A stretch of 64,000 nucleotides of DNA from a virus. The notes beneath the pieces were generated by a model, which was given only the letters and a program-made list of their open reading frames with translations, did no database searches and had not been told where the DNA came from. Location of the stretch: the IMG/VR virus record IMGVR_UViG_3300044730_002015, positions 1-64,000 of that record; one strand, written 5' to 3'. Shown piece by piece: positions 41,477 to 48,784 of the stretch (position 1 is the first letter of the stretch; each line of letters begins with the position of its first letter). Both the position numbers and the translations under genes were made by a program.

Positions 41477-41947
41477 TTATTGTTTGATGGTATTTTGTTG
41501 CGCTTCGGCCACACGCTTGCGAAGGCTAGAACTGCTAAAAGAGTGGTCGCGTTTGTTGAACACCAATTCAATGCCACGCTCGATACAGATCTTGCGACCA
41601 GTGAAGTCTTTGTCTTCGTACTCTACACCCAAGATCCTGACATCTATAGGCAAGGTCAGCAGGATGTCTTCCAAATCTTTTTCTGTTTGGTACACCACTA
41701 TTTCATCCACGAATCTCGTGGCTGACAACTGTATCTGACGTTCCACTATGCTCTGCACCGGTGGATTTTTGCTGTCGGGTCTATCGATAGTGGGATCGGT
41801 CTGCAGGCCTGCTATGAGATAGTCACAGTGATTTTTGGCTTCGGCCAGCATGGCTATGTGGCCGGCGTGCAAGAGATCAAAGGTACTGAATGTTATACCT
41901 ATCTTTTGTCCTGCGTCTTTTAATTCTCTCACTCGGTTGAATATCAT
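41477..41947 (-). CDS. Cytidylyltransferase-like protein
   Basis: 156 residues from ATG 41947 (ATGA overlap with the upstream gene). GITFSTFDLLHAGHIAML holds HxGH (H27, H30). Then LIAGLQTDPTIDR and a C-terminal HSFSSSSLRKR, as in glycerol-3-phosphate cytidylyltransferase and heptose adenylyltransferase. It activates a polyol or sugar phosphate as nucleotide derivative, perhaps for glycan transfer. It sits among replication genes. Confidence 0.82.
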   Translation of the reverse strand: MIFNRVRELKDAGQKIGITFSTFDLLHAGHIAMLAEAKNHCDYLIAGLQTDPTIDRPDSKNPPVQSIVERQIQLSATRFVDEIVVYQTEKDLEDILLTLPIDVRILGVEYEDKDFTGRKICIERGIELVFNKRDHSFSSSSLRKRVAEAQQNTIKQ

Positions 41948-42180
41948 TTGTTGTGTTGTTTTTTTAAAATGTGCAACATCCGTTGCTTTTCCCATTCTTC
42001 TTCGCCAGTGAATTTTGGCAAATTTTCATAGCGTTCATCTATAAAACACTTGATGTCATACAGATCTTTTTTGATATGGCTGGCGGTGAATCCGTCGTTG
42101 TAGGGACTGGCTATTTCGGCCATCATGCGACTGAGATCCAACCACACACGATTTTTATCCCAATCTATCTTATAGCCCAT
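41944..42180 (-). CDS. 78-residue conserved small protein
   Basis: Starts at ATG 42180, inside the end of the gp31-like gene. Pattern: DWDKNRVWLDLSRMMAEIAS, then SHIKKDLYDIKCFIDERYEN, basic C-terminus. Helical, with several aromatics. From memory similar small proteins occur near gp31 or replication genes in cyanomyoviruses. No function. Confidence 0.65.
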   Translation of the reverse strand: MGYKIDWDKNRVWLDLSRMMAEIASPYNDGFTASHIKKDLYDIKCFIDERYENLPKFTGEEEWEKQRMLHILKKQHNK

Positions 42181-42577
42181 CTTTGGCAAAGTCGTTCACA
42201 GTGGTTTTCATATAGCGCCCATCTACAGCATCGCCCATGGTATCGTCCTGTGGCAGTTCATCGGCTACCAGCAGGATATCATTGGGATCAATGCGGCGTA
42301 TGGTTCTAGTGCCTTGGTGATCTTCAATCTCCAGGCCTCTGGTCCAACGACCGTGTGCTATACACACATACTCTCCCACACGAACACTGGTCTGTTCAGG
42401 ACCCACAGCATACACTCGGCCCCAGCGAGGACGTATGCCCGTGGCCTGTCCGTTGTCATTGGGCAGGATCAGGCCTCCGGTGGTGATGCGCTCACGGAAT
42501 TCCATGTCAGTGACGATCACATGATCTCTCAAGGCACGCAGGCTGGAGATTTTTATAGGTTCAAATGCTAGAGTCAT
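42170..42577 (-). CDS. 31: GroES-like co-chaperonin (gp31-like)
   Basis: 135 residues. LRDHVIVTDMEFRERITTGG with LILPNDNGQ is the GroES start plus mobile loop. GRVYAVGPEQTSVRVGEYV and the C-terminal NDILLVAD match the GroES barrel. Longer than host GroES, as T4 gp31. It should cap host GroEL to fold the large phage capsid protein. Overlaps the upstream ribosomal-site region by ATGA. Confidence 0.85.
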   Translation of the reverse strand: MTLAFEPIKISSLRALRDHVIVTDMEFRERITTGGLILPNDNGQATGIRPRWGRVYAVGPEQTSVRVGEYVCIAHGRWTRGLEIEDHQGTRTIRRIDPNDILLVADELPQDDTMGDAVDGRYMKTTVNDFAKDGL

Positions 42578-42984
42578 TGTTTTTTAGTTTCCTTGGTTTT
42601 TGCTATGGCTGCTGCCAGGCCTGTCACAGGTTTCGCAGGCTCCTCCTTGACGATTTCTACATCATCCTCGGCCACATCTTCAGGAAAGTCCACTGGCTCT
42701 TCTGGTACAGGTGCTGGCAATGGTTCTTTAGATTTAATGGCCTCTGCTGGCTTCTCTGCACGTGGCTTTTGTGCATTGGTTGGACGATTTTGTTTTTTCC
42801 CTTGTGTACTATATTGTTCAGCCAATTGCTGTTGCCTGGTTTTGACTACATTATTATTGCTGTCGATGATGTCTCCCCTGGCATTGACTTTTTGATTGCC
42901 GATAGCTCGGACATTTTCATTGGCCAATACCATTGAACCCATATCAATAGTTTTACCCATGGCTGTTCTATAAGTTTTGCTCAT
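42574..42984 (-). CDS. Conserved low-complexity virion-type protein
   Basis: 136 residues. The first 50 are folded-looking and conserved in style (SKTYRTAMGKTIDMGSMVLA, GNQKVNARGDIID). The rest is Lys/Glu/Pro/Gln-rich (EKPAEAIKSKEPLPAPVP; VTGLAAAIAKTKETKKQ). From memory this opening is widespread in cyanophage proteins of unknown function, often near gp31. It may be a scaffold or core protein. Confidence 0.7.
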   Translation of the reverse strand: MSKTYRTAMGKTIDMGSMVLANENVRAIGNQKVNARGDIIDSNNNVVKTRQQQLAEQYSTQGKKQNRPTNAQKPRAEKPAEAIKSKEPLPAPVPEEPVDFPEDVAEDDVEIVKEEPAKPVTGLAAAIAKTKETKKQ

Positions 42985-43002
42985 GATAGTTTTTCTCTCC
43001 TT

Positions 43003-43497
43003 TTATCGCAGAAATTCTGCGATATCTAAATCATACTCAAGACTATTTACACGATGTACACCCATGAGATAAAGAACAAAGCTGGCTACCGATGAGCCGC
43101 GGCCCACACCGTATATGATACGGTTGGCACGCATGACATCTACCAAGTATTTCAAGTAGCACAGCAAGGGAAAAAGATCTCGATCAAAATACATCAATAG
43201 TTCTTGTCCAGCACGCTGTCTTTCGGCATCGCAGGTGCAGAGATCCAAAACATATTGCGCGATATCCAATGTTCTATATTCTTCGGGCATGAGCCAGTGC
43301 TGTTGTGCCTGTTTATCCCAAAGATCTACAGGTACTGATATGTCAGTTGCTGTTTCAAATGTCAGGCCTAGATCTAAGCCATCTTGGCAAATAAAATCTA
43401 CCAGCACATGACCTAGATCAAGATCGGGATTTCTTTTAAGTGCTTGGATCAGATCTGATTCACTGTATACGAATCTGCCTACTGCATCAACTTTCAT
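43003..43497 (-). CDS. DnaE-like polymerase III alpha fragment
   Basis: 164 residues from ATG 43497 (11-base overlap with the upstream gene). The C-terminal 33 residues IIYGVGRGSSVASFVLYLMG and HRVNSLEYDLDIAEFLR match the DnaE palm motif GPGRGSAAGSLVAYLLGI...L.FERFL. The protein stops just before the catalytic Asp segment (PDxDxD), so it is a stub without polymerase activity. The N-terminus has no PHP motif. From memory short DnaE-like proteins exist in marine T4-like phages. It could modulate the host polymerase or bind nucleotides. Confidence 0.7.
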   Translation of the reverse strand: MKVDAVGRFVYSESDLIQALKRNPDLDLGHVLVDFICQDGLDLGLTFETATDISVPVDLWDKQAQQHWLMPEEYRTLDIAQYVLDLCTCDAERQRAGQELLMYFDRDLFPLLCYLKYLVDVMRANRIIYGVGRGSSVASFVLYLMGVHRVNSLEYDLDIAEFLR

Positions 43498-44083
43498 TTT
43501 TGGTGAACTGTAGTATTTTGCTAACGGATTCAGATTTACCTTCATCGTCATCAAAGTGTAGATCTAGATCTCTCCAGGATTCCATGGGTTTGAGTTTAAC
43601 TATTTTACCACCAACATCTGTGAAATTACAGTAGTTAGGTGAATTTTCCACCCACCAACCGGTATCGTGGTCCAGAGATCCCGTGCTTTCATTTTCGTTG
43701 TGTAGATAGTGTACCCACTGTCCTTGGTTAGAGGCGATGCCGACATCCGTGACGATCAATGCTGTTTCTGCAATGGTGTTGAGTTTGAGATATATGGCTA
43801 TGCCCACTATCTGATCATAGCACTCATCGGGCAAGTCGATTACTCGGATGCCTTGGCTCTGCAGTGCTGAAATGCGATCCTTCTTAGAAGAATCTACCAA
43901 CACTGCACCGTCTAACACGTGATCAAAAAAATGTCTCCAACGATCAATGGCTATGTTCTGTGCTAGGGAATCTACTGTGTTGGTATAAAACTCTAGGCTA
44001 CAGGCCATTTCCTGTATGCAAAATTGATCGTTGAGAAAAATTCCTACATTGAAGGCATAACTCTTTTTCAGTCTTACATTCAT
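43487..44083 (-). CDS. Hypothetical protein upstream of DnaE stub
   Basis: 198 residues. Beta-alpha N-half (RLKKSYAFNVGIFLNDQFCI, HVLDGAVLVDSSKKDRI) and an acidic C-terminus. No catalytic motif. It is coupled to both neighbours, so it may act with the DnaE-like protein; unknown. Confidence 0.65.
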   Translation of the reverse strand: MNVRLKKSYAFNVGIFLNDQFCIQEMACSLEFYTNTVDSLAQNIAIDRWRHFFDHVLDGAVLVDSSKKDRISALQSQGIRVIDLPDECYDQIVGIAIYLKLNTIAETALIVTDVGIASNQGQWVHYLHNENESTGSLDHDTGWWVENSPNYCNFTDVGGKIVKLKPMESWRDLDLHFDDDEGKSESVSKILQFTKNES

Positions 44084-44328
44084 GAAATATCAATCACAGT
44101 ATTGTAGTTGTTGGTGTTGCCTGAGTTGTTGCCGTACTTGGCATCCAGTTTGGTTTGCAGTATCTGCTTGTGACTTTCAATGGCCATGAATATCTGATTG
44201 GCCATGTGATTGTTGCGTGCGGTCTGGGCGTACTTGACTCGTTGATAGAGCCCCGAAATAATTTTTTCCATTTCTTCTATGCTTTTATCAGCATAGGCGG
44301 CAGGATCAATAAACGGGTGCTCCATCAT
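44080..44328 (-). CDS. 82-residue helical protein
   Basis: Helices IEEMEKIISGLYQRVKYAQT and MANQIFMAIESHKQILQT, followed by an Asn-rich tail (NNSGNTNNYN). Two Met codons start the frame; either is possible. Similar proteins are recalled from cyanomyoviruses. No function known. Confidence 0.7.
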   Translation of the reverse strand: MMEHPFIDPAAYADKSIEEMEKIISGLYQRVKYAQTARNNHMANQIFMAIESHKQILQTKLDAKYGNNSGNTNNYNTVIDIS

Positions 44329-44339
44329 GGTCAGTGGCT

Positions 44340-44531
44340 TTACTTGGCCTTGGCTTCTTTACGTGCGTTTTTTTCTGCTGTGATTTCGTTGCGACGCAGT
44401 TTTATGGCCTTGGCTGCTTCGGCCAGGGCCTTACGAGCACGGGTACCTGCAGCCGAGTTACCGGATTCAAATTTGGCATCTTCTGCTTCCCAGGCTTTGA
44501 CAGCGTCAAGAATGGCTTGTTTGGTTGACAT
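44340..44531 (-). CDS. Small Lys/Ala-rich histone-like protein
   Basis: 63 residues (ILDAVKAWEAEDAKFESG then AAGTRARKALAEAAKAIK and a Lys/Arg tail). Composition and pattern recall Hc1-type histone-like proteins common in marine phages. It may bind DNA or RNA. AAAGGAG precedes the ATG. Confidence 0.72.
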   Translation of the reverse strand: MSTKQAILDAVKAWEAEDAKFESGNSAAGTRARKALAEAAKAIKLRRNEITAEKNARKEAKAK

Positions 44532-44562
44532 ATGTAATTCTCCTTTACAGTATTAGTTAGCA

Positions 44563-45006
44563 TTATAAATCACCTGGCTGACGATTTTCTGAGTACCATG
44601 CTTGGAATTCGCCACCAGGATAACGGTTCTTGAGTTTTTCAATATTTTCAGCTATGACATCATTGGGGTTGAGGTTGAGTGCTCGGCAGGCATTGACCCA
44701 GTACCACATGATATCACCTAATTCGCGTTTCATGTGATATAGATTCACTTCATCCAGGTTCTTGCCTTGGAAAAAGATCTTCTTGGGGATTTCACAAAAT
44801 TCGCCAGATTCTGCTGCCAGTCCCAAACAGGCTGTGAGCAGCAGCGAAACGTTCACATCTGGGCCGTGTCTGGGACCGGTGTCATCAAATGTTTCATAGT
44901 TGCCATCCACACGATCCAGTCGGTTCATGAAAGTGGTCAAATCATTGGATTCGGCGCTGGTCACTTGCCGTACAAATTCTGAATACTTGTCAAGATCAAT
45001 CTGCAT
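44563..45006 (-). CDS. mazG: MazG-like nucleotide pyrophosphohydrolase
   Basis: 147 residues. ESGEFCEIPKK (E66, E69, E72) and KRELGDIMWYW (E95, D98) form the metal site of the all-alpha MazG fold. The family removes pyrophosphate from nucleoside triphosphates and was proposed to lower (p)ppGpp in phage infection; biochemistry suggests dGTP/dCTP as substrates. It leads an early-looking run and has an excellent promoter and an AAGGAGTTTC site. Confidence 0.87.
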   Translation of the reverse strand: MQIDLDKYSEFVRQVTSAESNDLTTFMNRLDRVDGNYETFDDTGPRHGPDVNVSLLLTACLGLAAESGEFCEIPKKIFFQGKNLDEVNLYHMKRELGDIMWYWVNACRALNLNPNDVIAENIEKLKNRYPGGEFQAWYSENRQPGDL

Positions 45007-45025
45007 AGAGAAACTCCTTTGTCAC

Positions 45026-45053
45026 AGTATAGCATCTGCAGCAAAGGAGTCAA
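45026..45053 (-). promoter_or_regulatory. Sigma70-type extended -10 promoter of mazG
   Basis: -35 TTGACT at 45048-45053, 16-base spacer, -10 TATACT at 45026-45031 with TGC before it (extended -10). Among the strongest promoters here. Confidence 0.75.
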
Positions 45054-45084
45054 GAGATTTTGGATCTTTAGATCACTAAACGGT

Positions 45085-46332
45085 TTAAGGAATATTCCAG
45101 GAAGTGCTGCCGGTTATGGTGTGGCGCACATACGCTCCGGGATTGTCAGTGATCACCGGCCCAGCTGGGCTAAATGACCCGCGTTGGGTACCACCTGGAT
45201 ATTGTAGCACTACCACACCCGATCCACCGGATCCACCTAATCCTCCCCCTGTGTTCACGGAAGGTCGGGTAGCCGCGGGGCTGGGCCCAGGACCTCGGCT
45301 ATTACCTGATCCACCTCCACCTCCACCGGTGTTGGCTGTACCTGAGGTGGCTGGCGCACTCAGTCTATCTGATAAGTTGGTAGGAGTTGAACCAAAAAGT
45401 GCCCCGGAACCGCCCGCTCCGCCACCACCTAATCCGCCGGCACCTCCTTGGTAGCCTTGGCGAGTGGGCGCGGCACCGCCTCCGCCACCTCCACCACCGT
45501 AATAGGAGCCGGTCAAAGGAGAAAAGAAACCACGTCCACCAAAACCGCCTTCGTTGACAAATGACGGCGGATTATAACGACCGCCCCCGCCTGCTCCCGG
45601 CCTAGGCGATGTTGTATTACTTGCACCTCCGCCACCCCCACCGCTGGTCATTGGAAGCCAATACCAACTGGTTGGTTGGCTTGGAGGAAAAGAACTTATT
45701 TGAACTCTTGGAGCTACCCCACCTGGGCCACCGGGATTTCCACCAGGTGCACCGATGCGCGAATTTCCTGCTACAGAATTACTTGCTGGATAGGTCGGGC
45801 TGCGTATTGTAGCAGGCCAGAATTGAGGCGTAGGCGGCCTTTGTATTGATGACGAAACTCCGCCACCCCCGCCGCTACTTGTTGGAATGAACTGGGGTTG
45901 GTTAATTGCTCCTGGAATGCCTTTGCTGGTATTAGAACTTAAAGTTCCATTGGTTCCCCAACCACGACCACCTCCTCCTCCTCCGCCATAAGCAACCAAT
46001 GATGTGCCAACAAAAGTATTTGACCCCGGAGATCCGTCGGTTAAAAGAGCAGGCGAGGCCGGATCAGATGTTTGTGAACCGCCCAAGCCACCAGCACCAA
46101 TGGTTATGGCCACCGATCCCGGACCAGCAAAATTTAACACACCTGTGACAACTCCACCACCACCACCACCACCGCCCCCGCGCTGGCCACCACCACCACC
46201 GCCACCAACCATTAGATAAGTGACATCTGCAGGACTAGGACTAGGACTAGGACTAGGCGAAGGTGGAGCCGGTACAGGCTCCCCGCCGATGAATATCGAA
46301 GTACCTTTAATTTTTACCTTGTTTAATTTCAT
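45085..46332 (-). CDS. Glycine-rich adhesin-like protein
   Basis: 415 residues. After a short head (KLNKVKIKGTSIFIGGEP) comes a Pro-Ser linker from a hexanucleotide repeat, then a Gly-rich domain: ADVTYLMVGGGGGGG, a run of poly-Gly motifs, strands such as SVAITIGAGGLGGS, and a C-terminal GVVVLQYPGG plus VRHTITGSTSWNIP. Poly-Gly motifs like these form polyglycine-II sandwiches in gp38-like phage adhesins. Five such proteins lie in the window. Likely receptor recognition at the fibre tip. Confidence 0.75.
   Translation of the reverse strand: MKLNKVKIKGTSIFIGGEPVPAPPSPSPSPSPSPADVTYLMVGGGGGGGQRGGGGGGGGGVVTGVLNFAGPGSVAITIGAGGLGGSQTSDPASPALLTDGSPGSNTFVGTSLVAYGGGGGGGRGWGTNGTLSSNTSKGIPGAINQPQFIPTSSGGGGGVSSSIQRPPTPQFWPATIRSPTYPASNSVAGNSRIGAPGGNPGGPGGVAPRVQISSFPPSQPTSWYWLPMTSGGGGGGASNTTSPRPGAGGGGRYNPPSFVNEGGFGGRGFFSPLTGSYYGGGGGGGGAAPTRQGYQGGAGGLGGGGAGGSGALFGSTPTNLSDRLSAPATSGTANTGGGGGGSGNSRGPGPSPAATRPSVNTGGGLGGSGGSGVVVLQYPGGTQRGSFSPAGPVITDNPGAYVRHTITGSTSWNIP
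46231..46257 (-). repeat. Hexanucleotide tandem repeat (Pro-Ser linker)
   Basis: 4.5 copies of AGGACT on the plus strand, encoding alternating Pro and Ser. Length change in units of six keeps the frame, so linker length could vary between isolates. Confidence 0.85.
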
Positions 46333-46338
46333 ATTCGT

Positions 46339-46638
46339 TTATGATATACTTGTGACAGTGAAAGTACCAGGTGATGTAAAGGTATGATACGTATAACCGC
46401 CTGCACTGGTAATTGTTCCATCTGTGGCTTTGGTACTACCAGGGTATCTAACTATCACTGTACCCGAACCCCCAGACGCACCCGAAGTGGGCGTAGTACC
46501 AATTCCGCCACCGCCACCACCGCCACCAGCGCCATCATAGGCTCCACCGCCGGCAACCACAATATAATCTATTGCAAGATGTGGTTCGTCTATGTTGGTG
46601 ACGTTGAAATTTACTAGATTCATTCCTTGGATAATCAT
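46339..46638 (-). CDS. Short glycine-rich adhesin-like protein
   Basis: 99 residues, a minimal member of the glycine-rich family: head (IIQGMNLVNFNVTN), IDYIVVAGGGAYDG, a short poly-Gly block, and the end GTVIVRYPGSTKATD with YTYHTFTSPGTFTVTS. The end matches the 60285 protein, also at DNA level, so it looks like an internal deletion or recombinant derivative. Late box 22 bases upstream. Confidence 0.75.
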   Translation of the reverse strand: MIIQGMNLVNFNVTNIDEPHLAIDYIVVAGGGAYDGAGGGGGGGGIGTTPTSGASGGSGTVIVRYPGSTKATDGTITSAGGYTYHTFTSPGTFTVTSIS

Positions 46639-46660
46639 ATGCCTATTCTATAATATACCT

Positions 46661-46668
46661 TATTTATT
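46661..46668 (-). promoter_or_regulatory. Late promoter box
   Basis: AATAAATA, 22 bases before the ATG at 46638. A TATTATAG lies between, so a host-type -10 is also possible. Confidence 0.55.
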
Positions 46669-46696
46669 GCTTATAAACCCAGGGAAGATTTGTAGG

Positions 46697-46730
46697 AAAA
46701 TCTGCCCTAGCCAATATGGCAAGGCAGATT
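46697..46730 (-). terminator. Probable terminator after APS kinase gene
   Basis: Stem AATCTGCC (46699-46706) with GGCAGATT (46723-46730), extended imperfectly by TAGCCA/TGGC, followed in the minus direction by TTTT. The T-run is short. Confidence 0.5.
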
Positions 46731-46756
46731 GTTTCGTTGTGATACTGCGGTGTTGC

Positions 46757-47590
46757 CTACTCTAGGCCCATCTCGCGGCGTATTTTTGTGGCCGAAATAG
46801 CGTGTGTGGCTTCGTCGAATGACTCTTGCTCGATTCGATAGCCTACATCACGTCCGTAGGTGATGTTCACTATGTTGGGCACCAGGATGATTTCGTACTG
46901 TCCTTGATAAACAGGATCTAGATCACGGCGTATAAGTGATTTGACCTGCTCGGCAGCAAAAGGATTGGAGCCTTGCCAGCCCTGGCAGTCACGGATCATG
47001 ATTGCAACCTGACCGGTCTTGGCTATGGCACGCTCAAACAAGGCCCTATGGCCCGCATGCCAAGGCTGCCAGCGACCCAGCATCTGCACAGTTTCTCGCT
47101 GCCAGTCGAACGTGGGCCTGCGACGGTTTTCCAAGATATGGCTGCCCACGAACTCTGCCCACTTTTCTGCTGCCTGTTCAGTGATGCGGAAGTCGTAGAC
47201 TTCGGGTGGGGTGAAAACTTTGTTGGTGTCTTCAAAGCGACCTTTTTCAATGGTGTCAATCCATATGGTCCAATCGGCCTTGAAGTTGTTGCGCATCTCG
47301 GGCAAGGGTGCCACGAAATCCACTATCACAAAATCATTCAAGAATGAATCTGCTAACTCGCGCATACGCAGACTCTGGCGTATGCGTCCTTCGTGTGAGA
47401 AATCCCAGTCATTGTATTTTTTGCGCACATCGTCCGCGTTAATCCATTTGACCTGCGCACGGCTAGCACTGATGTTTTCAGCGTCGGTGTGATACAGATC
47501 GCTGTGTTGTTCCAAATAAGTTTTGAGTCGTTCAGCAAAGTAGGTCTTGCCCGCACCGGGCAAGCCCATGATCAAGATTCTCTGTGCCAT
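46757..47590 (-). CDS. APS kinase-like and HxGH nucleotidylyltransferase fusion
   Basis: 277 residues. Residues 1-125: P-loop kinase of APS-kinase style (GLPGAGKT at 9-16; INADDVRKKYNDWDFSHEGR; FVAPLPEMR). APS kinase makes PAPS from adenylylsulfate. Residues 165-277: nucleotidylyltransferase with GRWQPWHAGH at 172-181, GSNPFAAEQVKSLI, and an ISATKIRREM end, the NMNAT style rather than ATP-sulfurylase style. The fusion substrate is unknown; a sulfotransferase gene lies next but one upstream. Confidence 0.75.
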   Translation of the reverse strand: MAQRILIMGLPGAGKTYFAERLKTYLEQHSDLYHTDAENISASRAQVKWINADDVRKKYNDWDFSHEGRIRQSLRMRELADSFLNDFVIVDFVAPLPEMRNNFKADWTIWIDTIEKGRFEDTNKVFTPPEVYDFRITEQAAEKWAEFVGSHILENRRRPTFDWQRETVQMLGRWQPWHAGHRALFERAIAKTGQVAIMIRDCQGWQGSNPFAAEQVKSLIRRDLDPVYQGQYEIILVPNIVNITYGRDVGYRIEQESFDEATHAISATKIRREMGLE

Positions 47591-47605
47591 GTTGAGTTGG
47601 GTTGA

Positions 47606-47812
47606 TTAGTTTACGATTTGACCTGCAGAGTCTGCAGTTTGATCATTGGCTGCATCTGTTGCTTCTGCTGGAGCCTGCTCAGGGATCTGAGGACGCACCT
47701 GCTCAATGATGTCACGGATCACTGGGCCAAAGCCAGTTTTGATCGGCAGTTCATTGAGTGCTGTCAAGATAGCATTCAGTTGATCTACGGTTAATTTTAC
47801 GGTTACTTCCAT
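47606..47812 (-). CDS. 68-residue acidic protein
   Basis: N-terminal strand-helix (EVTVKLTVDQLNAILTALNE) and an acidic Ala/Gln tail (QAPAEATDAANDQTADSAG). It precedes the kinase fusion by 15 bases. AAGGAGAAG before the ATG. Function unknown. Confidence 0.65.
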   Translation of the reverse strand: MEVTVKLTVDQLNAILTALNELPIKTGFGPVIRDIIEQVRPQIPEQAPAEATDAANDQTADSAGQIVN

Positions 47813-47845
47813 GGACTTCTCCTTGTGGTATAATACTGTACTTAG

Positions 47846-48784
47846 TTAGATAAAAGTAGGTCCCGAATCTTTTGCGTCATCGATCACTTCGCCGAAGAAA
47901 GTCTGTTTGGGCCGAGTGCTGTTACGTGGATGATCTAGATTCTCTTCGTTCAATGGCACATCATCTATTTCACGCCAGAATTCTTGGCCGGCCACTGCAT
48001 CTAATATTTCTTTAGGCAGCACATCTTCGGGATAACTGGCAGTGGATTTCAGCACTTTTCTCACAGCGTGCATGTCTTCAAAGCCATAAACATCTGCATC
48101 ATTTTCCTGATGTATGTTCACTAGATTTTCAAAGTCATGCTCATAGTATGTTTCACCCAAGAAGTCATAAACTTTTTGCATGGTCTCCCTAGGATCAGTG
48201 ACCAAATCTCGATATTCGATAAAGTGTATGTTGGCACGATATCCTTCGGCAAGGGCTTTTTTCAAGCCATCAAAGGACTGGCCCAAGATGCCAGGACCGG
48301 CTATGGCCCTGCAGCGATTCTCGTCATTGAGGGCTATGCCCGATCGTATCAGCATCTGATCCACAAAGTTTATGCGCTCGTTTACTATGTGCGGATTGCG
48401 ATGTATCATGGATATAAAAGACGCCAAGATCTCTGCCACATCACGCACAGGGTACAGCACTTTAGGATGCTCAATACCAAAGTATCCAGGAATGTAGTTC
48501 ATGCGATTGACCCAACTGCGATTCTTTTCAAACACCACAGGTCGGTCTGTGTCAGCATAATACTGATCTATCACAGAAGCGATAAGTTTTTGTCCAAAAT
48601 CATATTTGGGAAATGCCAAAAACAACTCGTCTTGGTTCAGTGCTTCTTCCAACAGCAGCATGGTTGGCACCACTGGTGAACTGGGTCCTGAATAAAATCT
48701 GGGATTCTGATTCAGTATGGCCGACAGCATGGTGCTGCCACTGCGTGGCAGGCCCGACATAAAATAATACTTTTTCTTGGTCAT
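47846..48784 (-). CDS. Sulfotransferase
   Basis: 312 residues. FMSGLPRSGSTMLSAIL is the 5'-phosphosulfate loop (PAPS-binding) of sulfotransferases. VLYPVRDVAEILASF is the 3'-phosphate loop. YRDLVTDPRETMQKVYDFLG is the conserved helix. It transfers sulfate from PAPS to a hydroxyl, perhaps of a glycan or protein. Adjacent kinase fusion could supply PAPS. ATGA overlap with the glycosyltransferase upstream. Confidence 0.87.
   Translation of the reverse strand: MTKKKYYFMSGLPRSGSTMLSAILNQNPRFYSGPSSPVVPTMLLLEEALNQDELFLAFPKYDFGQKLIASVIDQYYADTDRPVVFEKNRSWVNRMNYIPGYFGIEHPKVLYPVRDVAEILASFISMIHRNPHIVNERINFVDQMLIRSGIALNDENRCRAIAGPGILGQSFDGLKKALAEGYRANIHFIEYRDLVTDPRETMQKVYDFLGETYYEHDFENLVNIHQENDADVYGFEDMHAVRKVLKSTASYPEDVLPKEILDAVAGQEFWREIDDVPLNEENLDHPRNSTRPKQTFFGEVIDDAKDSGPTFI

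Noticed and set aside
44531-44580. TATAAT near 44570 as a promoter for the histone-like gene
   Set aside because: It overlaps the mazG stop and has no -35-like hexamer at the right distance.
46757-47590. ATP sulfurylase as the C-terminal domain
   Set aside because: The WHAGH and ISATKIR motifs fit NMN adenylyltransferase-type enzymes; the RNPxH/HxxH pattern of ATP sulfurylase is not present.
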